A stretch of 64,000 bases of DNA, from positions 62,001 to 126,000 of the forward strand of contig NZ_JSZO01000012.1 in assembly GCF_000801955.1 (NCBI RefSeq). The letters run 5' to 3'. This stretch comes from Ralstonia sp. A12. GTDB taxonomy: Bacteria; Pseudomonadota; Gammaproteobacteria; Burkholderiales; Burkholderiaceae. The notes beneath the pieces are model-generated. The model was not told the DNA's origin. It worked only from the letters and a program-made list of their open reading frames with translations, and did not search any database. The translations under genes and the position numbers were made by a program. Shown here one piece after another: positions 45,519-54,927 of this stretch (its first letter is position 1; each line of letters begins with the position of its first letter).

Positions 45519-47192
45519 GTGCGGAGCACCACGATGCGGTTAGCGCTGGCCACAGGCGTTGCATTGACCAGCCCGGCGTTGAGCTGGGCCCAGAGCAGCC
45601 CCACGCAAGGCAACCCGATCGACACGCTGCCCAAGGTCGACACCTCCCGCCCGCCCGAGCAGAAGATTCAGGTGCAAGTCCAGCGACCAAACCCGGCGCT
45701 GGAAAACCTGCTCGCCACGCATCTCACGCCCACCAAGTTCCAGATCGAAGGCGTCAAGACGCTGCCGTTTCCCGAAATCGCCGCGCACTTCGCGCCGATG
45801 GCCGGGCACGACGTCACCGTCGCGCAGCTGCTGCAGGCCGCCAACGAAGTCACCAAGCTGTATGCAGACCGCGGCTATCCGCTCTCCTTCGCGTTCGTGC
45901 CGGCACAGACGTTTGAAGGCGGCGTGGTACGCATCACCGTGGTGGAAGGCTATGTCGCGCGCATGCGTGTCGAGGGCACGCCCGGGCCGCTGGAGGGTCG
46001 CCTGCGCGAAATCTCGCAGCGCTTGATGGACGAGAAGCCCCTGCGCAAAGAAACCTTTGAGCGCGTGACCGGCGTGCTGGCATTGCAGCCTGGCGTGCAG
46101 ATCACCGCGACCGTGCAGCCGCCCACCACCACCGATGGCGCGAGCGAGTTGGTGCTCAACGTCAAGCGCCAGCCCTACACCATCGGCACCGGCGTTGAAT
46201 ACCGCTCGCCCGGTGTGCGCGCGGTCATCACAGGCACGCTCAACAGCGTGACGCCACTGGGTGAACAGATCACGGTGTCAACGCTGCAGCCGCGCGGACC
46301 GGATCACGAAACGTTCTACTCCGCCACCTGGGCGCAGCCGATCGGTACTGATGGGCTGCTGGCGAAGCTCACGTGGTCGCACTATCGCGGCATGCCAGAG
46401 AACCTGCCGCTTGAGCAACTCGGCTATCAGTCGCGCTACCTGACCGATACGCAACGGCTGGGGCTGTCACTGAGCTATCCGGTGCTGCTGTCGAACACGC
46501 GCAGCCTCACCGTCACGGGCACGTTCTACGGCAACGACGACAAGCAGCAGTACTCGCCGCAGAACCCAGCCATTCCGCAAACTGAGTTGGCCGCCAAGGT
46601 GCGCGTGGCCGGCGCTGAAGCGCTATACACCGAGGTCAATCCAGGCGAGACACGTCGTGCGTCGCTTGGCCTGTACCAGGGCATCAACAGCCTCGGGGCG
46701 GGCAAGTCAGCCAACAACAATGTCGACCTGAGCTTCCTGCGCACACGCGTCACCGCCAGCGAGGCACACGACTTGCCGCTGGGCTTCGGTATCGTAGTCT
46801 CGGGTGCGGCGCAATACAGCGGCGCGGTGCTGCCGTCTTCGGAGCAGATCAGCTTTGGCGGACGCTTCTTCGGCCTGGCCTATCCGGCGGGCGAAGTAGC
46901 AGGCGACCGCGGCTGGGGCGCGTCGGTCGAGCTCAACCGCATGTTCACGGTATCGATGGACTACCTGAAGACCGTGCAGCCCTACGTGCTGTACGACACG
47001 GCCAAGGTGTACTCGAACGGGGGTACGCTGGTGCATGACCAGCTCGGTTCCATTGCGCTGGGCGTGCGCTTCTCAGACCGCAAGTACTACACGCTGGACC
47101 TGGCCGTTGCGCGCCCGGTGGGCGACAAGCCGATCAACTCAAGCTCTCGCAGCTTGCGCTTCACCGCCGCCTATACGTACCAGTTCAACTAG
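45519..47192 (+). CDS. TpsB-family (ShlB/FhaC) two-partner secretion transporter, orphan
   Basis: 557 residues from GTG 45519, preferred over ATG 45534 because GGAGGAG ends six bases before the GTG. Signal peptide ending SWAQ. POTRA domains cover about residues 60-220 (FQIEGVKTLPFPEIAAHFAP, LYADRGYPLSFAFVPAQTFEGGVVRITVVEGYV). A 16-stranded barrel follows, ending in FTAAYTYQFN with a neutral terminal residue (Asn). TpsB proteins export a large TpsA partner with an N-terminal TPS domain. No TpsA is encoded in this window. The VRGY/F motif of loop L6 reads FGGRFFG here. Confidence 0.87.
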   Translation: MRSTTMRLALATGVALTSPALSWAQSSPTQGNPIDTLPKVDTSRPPEQKIQVQVQRPNPALENLLATHLTPTKFQIEGVKTLPFPEIAAHFAPMAGHDVTVAQLLQAANEVTKLYADRGYPLSFAFVPAQTFEGGVVRITVVEGYVARMRVEGTPGPLEGRLREISQRLMDEKPLRKETFERVTGVLALQPGVQITATVQPPTTTDGASELVLNVKRQPYTIGTGVEYRSPGVRAVITGTLNSVTPLGEQITVSTLQPRGPDHETFYSATWAQPIGTDGLLAKLTWSHYRGMPENLPLEQLGYQSRYLTDTQRLGLSLSYPVLLSNTRSLTVTGTFYGNDDKQQYSPQNPAIPQTELAAKVRVAGAEALYTEVNPGETRRASLGLYQGINSLGAGKSANNNVDLSFLRTRVTASEAHDLPLGFGIVVSGAAQYSGAVLPSSEQISFGGRFFGLAYPAGEVAGDRGWGASVELNRMFTVSMDYLKTVQPYVLYDTAKVYSNGGTLVHDQLGSIALGVRFSDRKYYTLDLAVARPVGDKPINSSSRSLRFTAAYTYQFN

Positions 47193-47254
47193 TCGACGGA
47201 TACAACGGACACAGGGCGCTGAATAGGTTAAGAAATTTTGTATATTTTTTATAT

Positions 47255-47268
47255 TTTCAGCGCTGAAA
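47255..47268. promoter_or_regulatory. 14-bp palindrome before the LuxR-type gene
   Basis: TTTCAGCGCTGAAA is a perfect palindrome at the edge of an AT-rich promoter-like tract (47231-47257), 68 bases before the gene. A half-site-like GCGCTGAA stands at 47217-47224. Likely an operator, perhaps autoregulatory. Confidence 0.55.
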
Positions 47269-47335
47269 GTCGCCCATACTCCCTCCCAATGGGGGGGATA
47301 CAGCACTGCCGGAATTTGGGAGCATCAGAAGCGGA

Positions 47336-48595
47336 ATGTTAAGTTTTTCCAAAGAGTTGCCGATTACCAAGGAAGTCGCGCAGAAGAACAACAATCAACA
47401 CAGCGACAGCGGCCAGCAGCACGTCAGGCCGCAACACGCCGATGGCGAGGGGCAGTCCCCTCAGTCGTCGCAATACGCACCGGGGGCCACCATGCTGCAA
47501 CGTCTATCGGATGACGCAGAATTTCATCGACTCGTCGATACCATCTACGAGGCGGTGCTAGACCCCGCGCAGATGCCGATTGCCCTGGCCTTGCTCTCCG
47601 TCTACGCTGGGGCCGAAAGCGCACATTATTTTGTCTGGGACAAACACACCGACGCGCCGCGCCAAGGCGTTTCGTCGGGTTGGTGCCAGCACTGCCCGCA
47701 ACCGGGCCACTGCAACGCCTTCTGCCAAGACCCTCAACTGCTGCAAGCCCCACAAGCCGAAGACGTGCCTGCGCGGGGCGTGACGTTGATGGACACGCCG
47801 GACCTGAGCATCACCATGCGGCTGCGTACGCGTGACGATACCTCGGAAGTGAGCGCCGCCGAGCGCGAGGAACGCCTGCAGCGCGTCCTGCCCCACCTGC
47901 AGCGCGCCGCACGCATGCAGCAGCGCAATCAGGAGCTGAACGAACTCGCCGCACTCGGCATGGCCGGGCTGGATACGCTCGACTTTGGCGTGATGGTGAT
48001 CGAACGCAGCATGCGCGTGAAATACGCCAACGCATGGGCGCGCACGATGGCCGCAGAAGACGATCGTTTGTCGCTCGATGGCAGCATGTTGCACTCTGCC
48101 GATCACACGCACAACGCGGCACTGCGCAACCTGATTGAACATGCCGCCGGCTCGATGGGCGTGCAAGGCGCTGCTGGCTCGTGGATGTATCTGGCACGCG
48201 ATGGGCGCCCTGTTCCGTTCATTGCTACACCGCTGACCCCTTCCGACGCCATGCGCTCTGCCTGGGCGGCGCCGCTGGCCTTGGTACTGGTGGGCAATTC
48301 CGAGGCACGCTCCGTCATGGATGCGGGTGTACTCGCCTCGCTCTTCGGGCTGACGAACAAGGAATGCATCGTCGCCGCACGCCTGGCCGCCGGCGAAACC
48401 CTGCAAGAAATCGCTGACCGCGAATTCCTGTCGCTGCACACTGTGCGCGTGCACATCCGCGACATCCTGCGCAAGACCGGCACGCATCGCCAATCCGAAC
48501 TCGTGCGCCTGCTGCACCTGCTGCCAAGCGTCGACTTGGAGCGCGCCGGAGCCGCCACCCCCGCCTCACGTCGGCGCACTCGCCTGAACGCCTGA
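47336..48595 (+). CDS. LuxR-type (GerE HTH) transcriptional regulator
   Basis: 419 residues from ATG 47336; a start at 47492 (MLQRLSDDAEF) is equally possible, since the first 50 residues are low-complexity. The central part is PAS-like (LDFGVMVIERSMRVKYANAWARTMAAEDDRLSL). Two Cys/His pairs sit near residue 118 (WCQHCPQPGHCNAFC). The C-terminal GerE helix-turn-helix is FGLTNKECIVAARLAAGETLQEIADREFLSLHTVRVHIRDILRKTGTHRQSELVRLL. No autoinducer or receiver domain is seen. It follows the TpsB gene by 143 bases in the same direction. Target unknown. Confidence 0.85.
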   Translation: MLSFSKELPITKEVAQKNNNQHSDSGQQHVRPQHADGEGQSPQSSQYAPGATMLQRLSDDAEFHRLVDTIYEAVLDPAQMPIALALLSVYAGAESAHYFVWDKHTDAPRQGVSSGWCQHCPQPGHCNAFCQDPQLLQAPQAEDVPARGVTLMDTPDLSITMRLRTRDDTSEVSAAEREERLQRVLPHLQRAARMQQRNQELNELAALGMAGLDTLDFGVMVIERSMRVKYANAWARTMAAEDDRLSLDGSMLHSADHTHNAALRNLIEHAAGSMGVQGAAGSWMYLARDGRPVPFIATPLTPSDAMRSAWAAPLALVLVGNSEARSVMDAGVLASLFGLTNKECIVAARLAAGETLQEIADREFLSLHTVRVHIRDILRKTGTHRQSELVRLLHLLPSVDLERAGAATPASRRRTRLNA

Positions 48596-48634
48596 TCCTC
48601 GCCTGCAATCGCGGGCATGCAGCCATTCGCGTAT

Positions 48635-48660
48635 ACCCGGGTCATGTGCCCGGGTTTTTT
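48635..48660 (+). terminator. Rho-independent terminator of the LuxR-type gene
   Basis: ACCCGGG (48635-48641) pairs with CCCGGGT (48649-48655) around a seven-base loop, followed by a run of six Ts. Confidence 0.88.
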
Positions 48661-48863
48661 GCCGATGCATTAGGACAGGCGTGGAGCTGCCGCAACTGCT
48701 TGATGCAAGGCAGTAACGACAGAATATCCCGACGCATTCTGTGAATAGCGCGCAACAAGCTAGCCTTTTCGCGGCCTGAAACAGCAGGCTTTTGCGCTAT
48801 CCTCGCCGCAAAACACAGACAGGTGCCGGTCGAAAGTCGGGGGGCCGCGCCGAATGCGCTTGC

Positions 48864-50957
48864 ATGCATAACGATTTCCATATTGCGCTGCTGCTGTTTG
48901 CGTGGGTAAGCACGGGCTTGACCACGTTTGCCGCATTAGACGCTGCGACACGTCTGCCGGGGGGCTCGACGGTTGCAAAACGCCGTAACTGGCGCATTGC
49001 CTGCGCCATCATTCTTGGCATTGGCCTATGGTCGGGACTGTGGCTTGCCCAGGTCGGCCTGCACCGGCCATTGGCCACGCCGCTCGCGGCCCCCATTTCT
49101 GCCACGCTCTTGACCGCGCTGGCAGCTTCACTCGCAGCATTCCTAGTGGTGCTGCCGGATACGTCGCCTGCCGCCGCCGGACAGCCGCCGCATCGCCACC
49201 GCATCGCCATCGGCGCCATCGCACTTGGCATCGGGTTGATGATGGCGGAGCTATATCTGGCTCGTCCGTGGGTGCACGACGACACCCTCTCGCTACAACG
49301 CACACTCATTGGTTGGGGCGGCGGCACTCTCGTGCTCGGCGCCGGTTCCTGCCTGGCAATGTGCATGGCCTTCCATCTACCGCCGGCACAACGCCGTGCC
49401 GCAGTCGGGCTGCGCGCACGTGCGGCTGCGGTGCTGGCAACGTCTACCGTGCTGTCACTGGCAGCGTGGCCATCAGCCAGCACCTGGCCCACCGACGAAA
49501 CGACCATGCTGCACGTGGTGCCCGTCATCATGCTCAGTGCCGGCGGCGTACTGCTGGCGCTCGGGCTGCACGCCGTGCTGATCATGCTGGAGACGCGTGT
49601 TGATTCAGCGCAGGCCCATCTGGCGGCGTCGCTGGCGCGTGTCGCGAATCAGGCGCCCACGGCGCAGCATCACGATGCGCTCACCGGTTTGCCCAATCGG
49701 CTTCAACTCAAACAGTCGCTGGATAGCGCGATCCTCTCGACGACACGGCGCAGCCGTCCCTTCGCCCTCTTCTGCCTGGACCTCGACAACTTCGGCCAGA
49801 TCAACGAGCAGTACGGCCGCGCCACGGGCGACCGCGTATTACAGATCATCGCCGAGCGCCTGCGCCAGACGATGCGCGGCGAAGACATGGTCGCCCGGCT
49901 GGGCGGCGATGAGTTCGCCATTCTGGTCGAAGGCCTCACGCTGCCCGAAGCGGCCGCCACCGTTGGCGACAAGCTGCTGTTCCGCCTGCGCGAACTGGTG
50001 GAAGTGGACGGCCGCCGCCTGCGTGCGACGGCCAGCATCGGCGTGGTGATCCATCCGCACAATGGCGCAACGGCCGACACGCTCATGGAGCACGCCGACG
50101 CCGCCATGTTCGATTGCAAGCAGTCCACCGGCAACGCCTACCGCTTCTACGAGCCACGCCTGAACACGACCGCGCATCGCGTGCTGCAGATCCAGCGCGC
50201 GCTTTCGCATGCGGCGCTGAATGGCCAGCTGTCGGTGTACTACCAGCCCAAGTTCGATGCGTTCACGCAGGTCATGACGGGCGCGGAAGCGCTGCTGCGC
50301 TGGAACCATCCGGAACTTGGCCCCGTGTCACCCGCCGAGTTCATCCCCCTGGCCGAACGCACCGGCACCATCGTCGAGCTGGGCGACTGGGTGGTCGAAG
50401 AAGTCTGCCGCCAGATCATGCATTGGGATGCCGCCGGCATGGCCCCACAGCGTATCGCGGTCAATCTGTCACCACGCCAGTTCCAGCAACCGGACCTCGT
50501 GCAGCGCCTGTCGCAGATCCTGCATCGCTACCAGGTAAGTGCGCACCGGTTGATGTTCGAGATTACCGAGACCGCCGCCATGCGCGATGCCAGCCAAAGC
50601 ATTGCTGTCATTCGGCAGATCCAGGCACTCGGTATTGAGGTCGCCATCGACGACTTCGGCACTGGCTACTCCAGCCTCAGTTATCTGCAGCGCTTCCGCG
50701 CGCAGCAGATCAAGATCGATCGGGCATTCGTCTCCGCGCTCGACGACAACCCGCCCGAAGCGGCCGCCATCATCCGCGCCATCTGCGCGATGGCGCATTC
50801 GCTGGATATGACGGTGGTGGCGGAAGGGGTGGAAACCGAGGCGCAAATGGAGGCCTTGATGAATCTGCAATGCGACCAGGTACAGGGCTATTTGTTGGCG
50901 CGTCCGTTACCGGCCAAGGATTTTCAAGACTTGCTCGAGGGAATGCAGTTCGCGTGA
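48864..50957 (+). CDS. Membrane GGDEF-EAL c-di-GMP cyclase/phosphodiesterase
   Basis: 697 residues from ATG 48864. The first 245 residues contain about seven membrane spans, MHYT-like in layout (VWS/His-poor, so not assigned). GGDEF domain: motif intact near residue 347 (RLGGDEFAIL), with an inhibitory I-site RGED five residues upstream. EAL domain: motif near residue 474 (GAEALLRW), with VNLSPRQF, FEITET, DDFGTGYSS, KIDR, VAEGVE and QGYLLARPL all present. Both activities are possible, so net direction cannot be predicted. c-di-GMP normally shifts cells between motile and attached life, relevant to the Tad locus nearby. Confidence 0.92.
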   Translation: MHNDFHIALLLFAWVSTGLTTFAALDAATRLPGGSTVAKRRNWRIACAIILGIGLWSGLWLAQVGLHRPLATPLAAPISATLLTALAASLAAFLVVLPDTSPAAAGQPPHRHRIAIGAIALGIGLMMAELYLARPWVHDDTLSLQRTLIGWGGGTLVLGAGSCLAMCMAFHLPPAQRRAAVGLRARAAAVLATSTVLSLAAWPSASTWPTDETTMLHVVPVIMLSAGGVLLALGLHAVLIMLETRVDSAQAHLAASLARVANQAPTAQHHDALTGLPNRLQLKQSLDSAILSTTRRSRPFALFCLDLDNFGQINEQYGRATGDRVLQIIAERLRQTMRGEDMVARLGGDEFAILVEGLTLPEAAATVGDKLLFRLRELVEVDGRRLRATASIGVVIHPHNGATADTLMEHADAAMFDCKQSTGNAYRFYEPRLNTTAHRVLQIQRALSHAALNGQLSVYYQPKFDAFTQVMTGAEALLRWNHPELGPVSPAEFIPLAERTGTIVELGDWVVEEVCRQIMHWDAAGMAPQRIAVNLSPRQFQQPDLVQRLSQILHRYQVSAHRLMFEITETAAMRDASQSIAVIRQIQALGIEVAIDDFGTGYSSLSYLQRFRAQQIKIDRAFVSALDDNPPEAAAIIRAICAMAHSLDMTVVAEGVETEAQMEALMNLQCDQVQGYLLARPLPAKDFQDLLEGMQFA

Positions 50958-51359
50958 GGCAATTGTAAAAATGCGCCATTTTGATGCATTTTCCGTTTCC
51001 CTTTCGACAACCTTTCAACTCCCTCTCGAAAGCCTTTCATCAAATCAGCGCCCAGCATCATTGTCGAAGCAATGAAGCAATCACATAAAAAGAATGTGCG
51101 CACCGCACGTTCAATGCTTCTCGCTGGCATTGGGTACTCACGGTAGCGCGGCTTCTCGCTGCGTCATATGTTCACAATTTCCATTGCTCCGGACAAATGG
51201 CCGCACCATGCCGGTTTGCGCAACGCCGACCGCTGCGCAGAATCCACGCCGTTGACATGAGGTCTTAACGAAATTCATTTCACTCGGTCAAACTCGTTAT
51301 AATGCGGTGGGCTACGGGGAGCGTGCCCATGTTTCAATTGCAAAGTTGAGGAATCCATA
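50958..51359. promoter_or_regulatory. Upstream region of the H-NS-like gene
   Basis: 402 bases, AT-richer than the surroundings, no gene seen. A -10 element TATAAT lies at 51298-51303 with TTCATT (51274-51279) as a possible -35. GAGGA precedes the next ATG. Confidence 0.55.
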
Positions 51360-51668
51360 ATGCCGACTTACAAGGAAATCGTTCAGAAGATCTCTGAACT
51401 GCAGCGCCAGGCCGATGAACTCCGGGCAAACGAACAGGCGACGGTGATCGCTGAAATCAAGCAGAAGATCGTGGAATATGGCCTGACCGCCGACGACCTC
51501 GGTTTTGGCGCCAAGGGTGCAGTGGCTTCGAAGAAGGCCGGCCGTAAGGTGCCGGTGCGTTACCGCGACAGCAGCGGCAATACCTGGACGGGCCGTGGCA
51601 AGCGTCCGGGCTGGCTGGTCAAGGAGCTGTCGTCGGGCCGGAAGATGGAGGATTTTCTGGTCGCCTGA
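51360..51668 (+). CDS. H-NS-family DNA-binding protein
   Basis: 102 residues. N-terminal oligomerisation helix (YKEIVQKISELQRQADELRANEQATVIAEIKQKI), a linker, then the C-terminal DNA-binding domain with VRYRDSSGNTWTGRGKRPGWLV, the H-NS signature with the GRGKRP loop that reads the minor groove. Its small size is normal for the short H-NS proteins of Burkholderiaceae. It silences AT-rich DNA. Confidence 0.92.
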   Translation: MPTYKEIVQKISELQRQADELRANEQATVIAEIKQKIVEYGLTADDLGFGAKGAVASKKAGRKVPVRYRDSSGNTWTGRGKRPGWLVKELSSGRKMEDFLVA

Positions 51669-51730
51669 CCCAGCTGTAAAAGCAGCACATCCGAGTCCGC
51701 ACAAAGAGGCAACCGGAAACCACAAAAGAC

Positions 51731-51754
51731 AAGGCCGGCGATATTGCCGGCCTT
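51731..51754. terminator. Bidirectional terminator between the H-NS-like gene and the chemoreceptor gene
   Basis: AAGGCCGGC (51731-51739) pairs with GCCGGCCTT (51746-51754) around GATATT. T-rich sequence follows moderately in both directions. The two genes converge here. Confidence 0.85.
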
Positions 51755-51781
51755 GTTCATTTGCGTTGCACCTGTAACTCG

Positions 51782-53323
51782 CTATACCTGGAAGCGCCCC
51801 ACCGCCGAGCGCAGCAACTGCGCCTGCTCTTCCAGCGAGAGCGCCGCAGCCGCAGCCTGCTCCACCAGCGCAGCGTTCTGTTGCGTCACTTCATCCATCT
51901 GATTCACGGCCTGATTAACCTGCTCAATGCCCGAGCTTTGCTCGTCGGATGCGGCAGAAATCTCGCCCATGATGTCGGTCACGCGCTTGACGGCCACCAC
52001 CACTTCGTCAATCACGGTGCCCGCTTCCTGCACCAGCGCCGAACCGTTCTGCACGCGCCCCACCGAGTCGCCGATCAATTCCTTGATCTCCTTGGCGGCA
52101 CTGGCTGAACGCTGCGCAAGGCTGCGCACTTCCCCCGCCACCACGGCAAAGCCGCGGCCTTGCTCGCCGGCACGCGCGGCTTCCACCGCGGCGTTGAGCG
52201 CCAGGATGTTGGTCTGGAACGCAATGCCCTCGATCACACCAATGATGTCGGCAATCTTCTTGCTGCTCTCGTTGATGCCCGACATGGTCTCAACCACGCG
52301 CCCGACCACTTCACCGCCCTTGACCGCAATATCCGATGCGTTGACGGCCAACGTGCTGGCCTGACGCGCGTTGTCGGCGTTCTGCTTCACGATCGATGTC
52401 AGCTCTTCCATGCTCGATGCTGTTTCTTCCAGCGACGATGCCTGTTGCTCCGTGCGCTGTGAGAGATCGGCATTGCCGGCGGCAATCTGCTTGGTTGCGC
52501 TGGCAATGGAATCGGCCGAGTTCTTGATATCGCTGATCGTGCCCGTCAATTGCTGCTGCATCTGCGACATGGCGAAGAGCATGCTGTCGCGATCGCCCTG
52601 GCGAGTCTGCACACGCACCGCCAGATCGCCACTCGCAATCCGCGCGGCAACGTCTGCGGCATACGCCGGTTCACCGCCCAACTGGCGCTGCAAGCCGCGC
52701 GTGACGACCACCACGACCACCGTCATCAGCAGGCCAATGCCCAGCAACAAACCGAGCGACTGCATGAGCGAGGTACGAAACGCCGCATCGACATCGTCGA
52801 TATACAGCCCCGTCGTCATGGACCAATCCCAGGGCTCGTAGTACGAGACGTAAGTCAGCTTGGGTTCGGCCTTGTCGCTGCCGGGCTTTGGCCACAGATA
52901 ACGCACGAACCCGCCACCGGCCTTGGCCATCTGCGCGATATCGACAAACAGGTGCTTGCCTTCGGGATCCGTCGCGGCAGACATGTTCTTGCCGACCATC
53001 TCAGGCTTGATCGGGTGCATGACCGACACGGTGTCGGTTCTTGACAGCGAGAAGTAGCCGTCGGTGCCGTAGCGCATGTCCTTCAAGCGCGCGATGGTCT
53101 GGGCCTTGGCCTCATCCACCGTCATCTTGCCGTCTTGCGCCAGCTGTCCGTATTCCTTGATGACGCTGAACGCGGTGGCGCTGACGTTCTGGAGATCGCG
53201 CTGCCGCTCCTCCATGCGTACGGTGCGTGCGCTCCATGCACTCCACAATGTGATGACAAGCAGGCACAGCCAGCTCAGGACGAGCGGTAGCCACAGCTTC
53301 TGTCGAAGCGTGAGTCGATTCAT
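51782..53323 (-). CDS. Methyl-accepting chemotaxis protein with Cache sensor
   Basis: 513 residues from ATG 53323, preceded by GGAGGAAGG. First span [18 protein letters not shown], then a periplasmic single-Cache domain ([52 protein letters not shown]), second span [19 protein letters not shown], a HAMP domain, and the signalling hairpin with the tip [43 protein letters not shown]. The Cache type often senses short organic acids; the ligand is unknown. Regular methylation-helix Glu/Gln residues are present, and there is no C-terminal CheR-tethering pentapeptide. Confidence 0.93.
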   Translation of the reverse strand: MNRLTLRQKLWLPLVLSWLCLLVITLWSAWSARTVRMEERQRDLQNVSATAFSVIKEYGQLAQDGKMTVDEAKAQTIARLKDMRYGTDGYFSLSRTDTVSVMHPIKPEMVGKNMSAATDPEGKHLFVDIAQMAKAGGGFVRYLWPKPGSDKAEPKLTYVSYYEPWDWSMTTGLYIDDVDAAFRTSLMQSLGLLLGIGLLMTVVVVVVTRGLQRQLGGEPAYAADVAARIASGDLAVRVQTRQGDRDSMLFAMSQMQQQLTGTISDIKNSADSIASATKQIAAGNADLSQRTEQQASSLEETASSMEELTSIVKQNADNARQASTLAVNASDIAVKGGEVVGRVVETMSGINESSKKIADIIGVIEGIAFQTNILALNAAVEAARAGEQGRGFAVVAGEVRSLAQRSASAAKEIKELIGDSVGRVQNGSALVQEAGTVIDEVVVAVKRVTDIMGEISAASDEQSSGIEQVNQAVNQMDEVTQQNAALVEQAAAAALSLEEQAQLLRSAVGRFQV

Positions 53324-53470
53324 CTTCCTTCCTCCAAGCGTTTCTTCTTGTCCGCGTGATGCTGGCGGCGCTCCCCGGCGCGATTGCACGCGCTCTTTAT
53401 GCGCTATCGGGCAAGCCTGAAGAAAACTTGAGTACCGGGAGTGATCAACTTCCGTAAAGATGCAGCGACC

Positions 53471-54883
53471 TCAACGCAGCGCGTTGGGATTGATGCTGGG
53501 CAGTGTGCCGTTGTTGGCGGGCGCCGGCGCGGGTTCGCTCGGCGCTGTCACTGTGATCGGCGCACGAGAGGTGTCGGGCGCATTGTCCAGCGGCGACCAC
53601 GACTCCCACAGGCCCTGACGACGAAGCGTCTCAGGCTCTGCAGCGGACTCGGCAACTTCTGGTAAGGCAGTGTTTGCCGTGGCTATTTTCTGCACCGGTT
53701 CGACATGCGATCCGGCCATGCGTGTGGCACGGCCGCCGGCATCACGCACCACCACGCCGTGCGCAATGATCTGGCGATAACTGCCATCCTTGTGTCGCAT
53801 GCGGAATTCCGCCTCATAGGCAGGCGCGTTGCCATCGACATGCGCCTGAATGCGGTTGAGCACCAGCGGCAGGTCATCCGGGTGAACGAGGCGCAAGTAC
53901 TCGCTGGTACTCGGGCCGATCTCCTTGAGCGTGTGGCCGAGCATGGCGGCAAAGCGCGTGGAGAACTGCGCGCTGCGCGTAATCAGATCGAACTCCCACA
54001 AGCCAACATCCGCACCATCGAGCAGCAATTGATGGCGTGCGGCCAACTCAGCCTCGCGCTGGCGGTAGCTCTGCTCCAGGTCGTTGAGCGCCTGCATCGT
54101 CTCCTTGCGGCGGCGGATCTCGCGCGCGGCAATCGCCGCCGAGGTATCACCCGCTGCGCGGTCCCGGTAGCCAAGCAGGAAGCCGGCGAGCACCGTAACG
54201 ACCGCTCCGACTGCCAGCAGCAGTTGCAGCCAGGCCGGCGCGCTGCCAATGGAGGCCGATGATGCATCCACCAGTGATGCCGCATACACCGCATCGAGCG
54301 CCAGACCGATGCCAAACAGCACGCTGACGAACAGACTCACAGCGGGTCGGCGTACTGCCACACCTGTGGCCCCCGACCGCGCCGACAGCGCAAACTGCAG
54401 CGCCGCCGCGCAAGCCGCCGCCGACAGCAGCATGACGATGCCGAGCACACCAGCATCTGCCCAGGCCATCGCATCGAAGCTGGTGACGCCCGCCAGCAGC
54501 AACACCGCCACAGGGCCACTGACGCTCAGCAGCACACCCAGCAGCACCGCGCGCACGGTGCCCGCCTGCCCACCCAGCACGCACCACAACGCGGCCACCG
54601 CCAGGCTCCAGCAAAACGATGCCAGCGTCATCACCAGCGGTACAGCACCCTCATGCAATGGCCAACGCGCAACCAGCGGCAGCAACGGCACCGTCCACAG
54701 CGCAATCGCACAGGACAGCGCGGTCATCACCAGCGGCAATCGAGAGCGCGTGGCACCGGCACTGCGCAGATCGTCCAGCAGACGCAGCAGCAAGCTGCCC
54801 GCGCCGCACGCCACGATCAATGGCAACAGCGCGCCAGCCAGCCTGCCTGTCAGTTGAGCAACGAAGAGAGCAACGTCATCCAC
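53471..54883 (-). CDS. Membrane protein with PAS sensor domain and no output domain
   Basis: 470 residues. Residues 1-250 hold about seven membrane spans, resembling the membrane half of MHYT-type sensors. A short coiled coil follows (REIRRRKETMQALNDLEQSYRQREAELAARHQLL), then a PAS fold at about residues 285-400 (GADVGLWEFDLITRSAQFSTRFAAMLGH, YEAEFRMRHKDGSYRQIIAHGVVVRDAGGRATRMAGSHV). After the PAS domain only a Pro/Ala-rich 65-residue tail remains, with no kinase, GGDEF or HTH domain. It must signal through a partner. Not in an obvious operon. Confidence 0.82.
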   Translation of the reverse strand: MDDVALFVAQLTGRLAGALLPLIVACGAGSLLLRLLDDLRSAGATRSRLPLVMTALSCAIALWTVPLLPLVARWPLHEGAVPLVMTLASFCWSLAVAALWCVLGGQAGTVRAVLLGVLLSVSGPVAVLLLAGVTSFDAMAWADAGVLGIVMLLSAAACAAALQFALSARSGATGVAVRRPAVSLFVSVLFGIGLALDAVYAASLVDASSASIGSAPAWLQLLLAVGAVVTVLAGFLLGYRDRAAGDTSAAIAAREIRRRKETMQALNDLEQSYRQREAELAARHQLLLDGADVGLWEFDLITRSAQFSTRFAAMLGHTLKEIGPSTSEYLRLVHPDDLPLVLNRIQAHVDGNAPAYEAEFRMRHKDGSYRQIIAHGVVVRDAGGRATRMAGSHVEPVQKIATANTALPEVAESAAEPETLRRQGLWESWSPLDNAPDTSRAPITVTAPSEPAPAPANNGTLPSINPNALR

Positions 54884-54927
54884 TACGAGGTGTTTCCAGT
54901 TCTGCGGGTGTCAAACAACGTCGTGGA

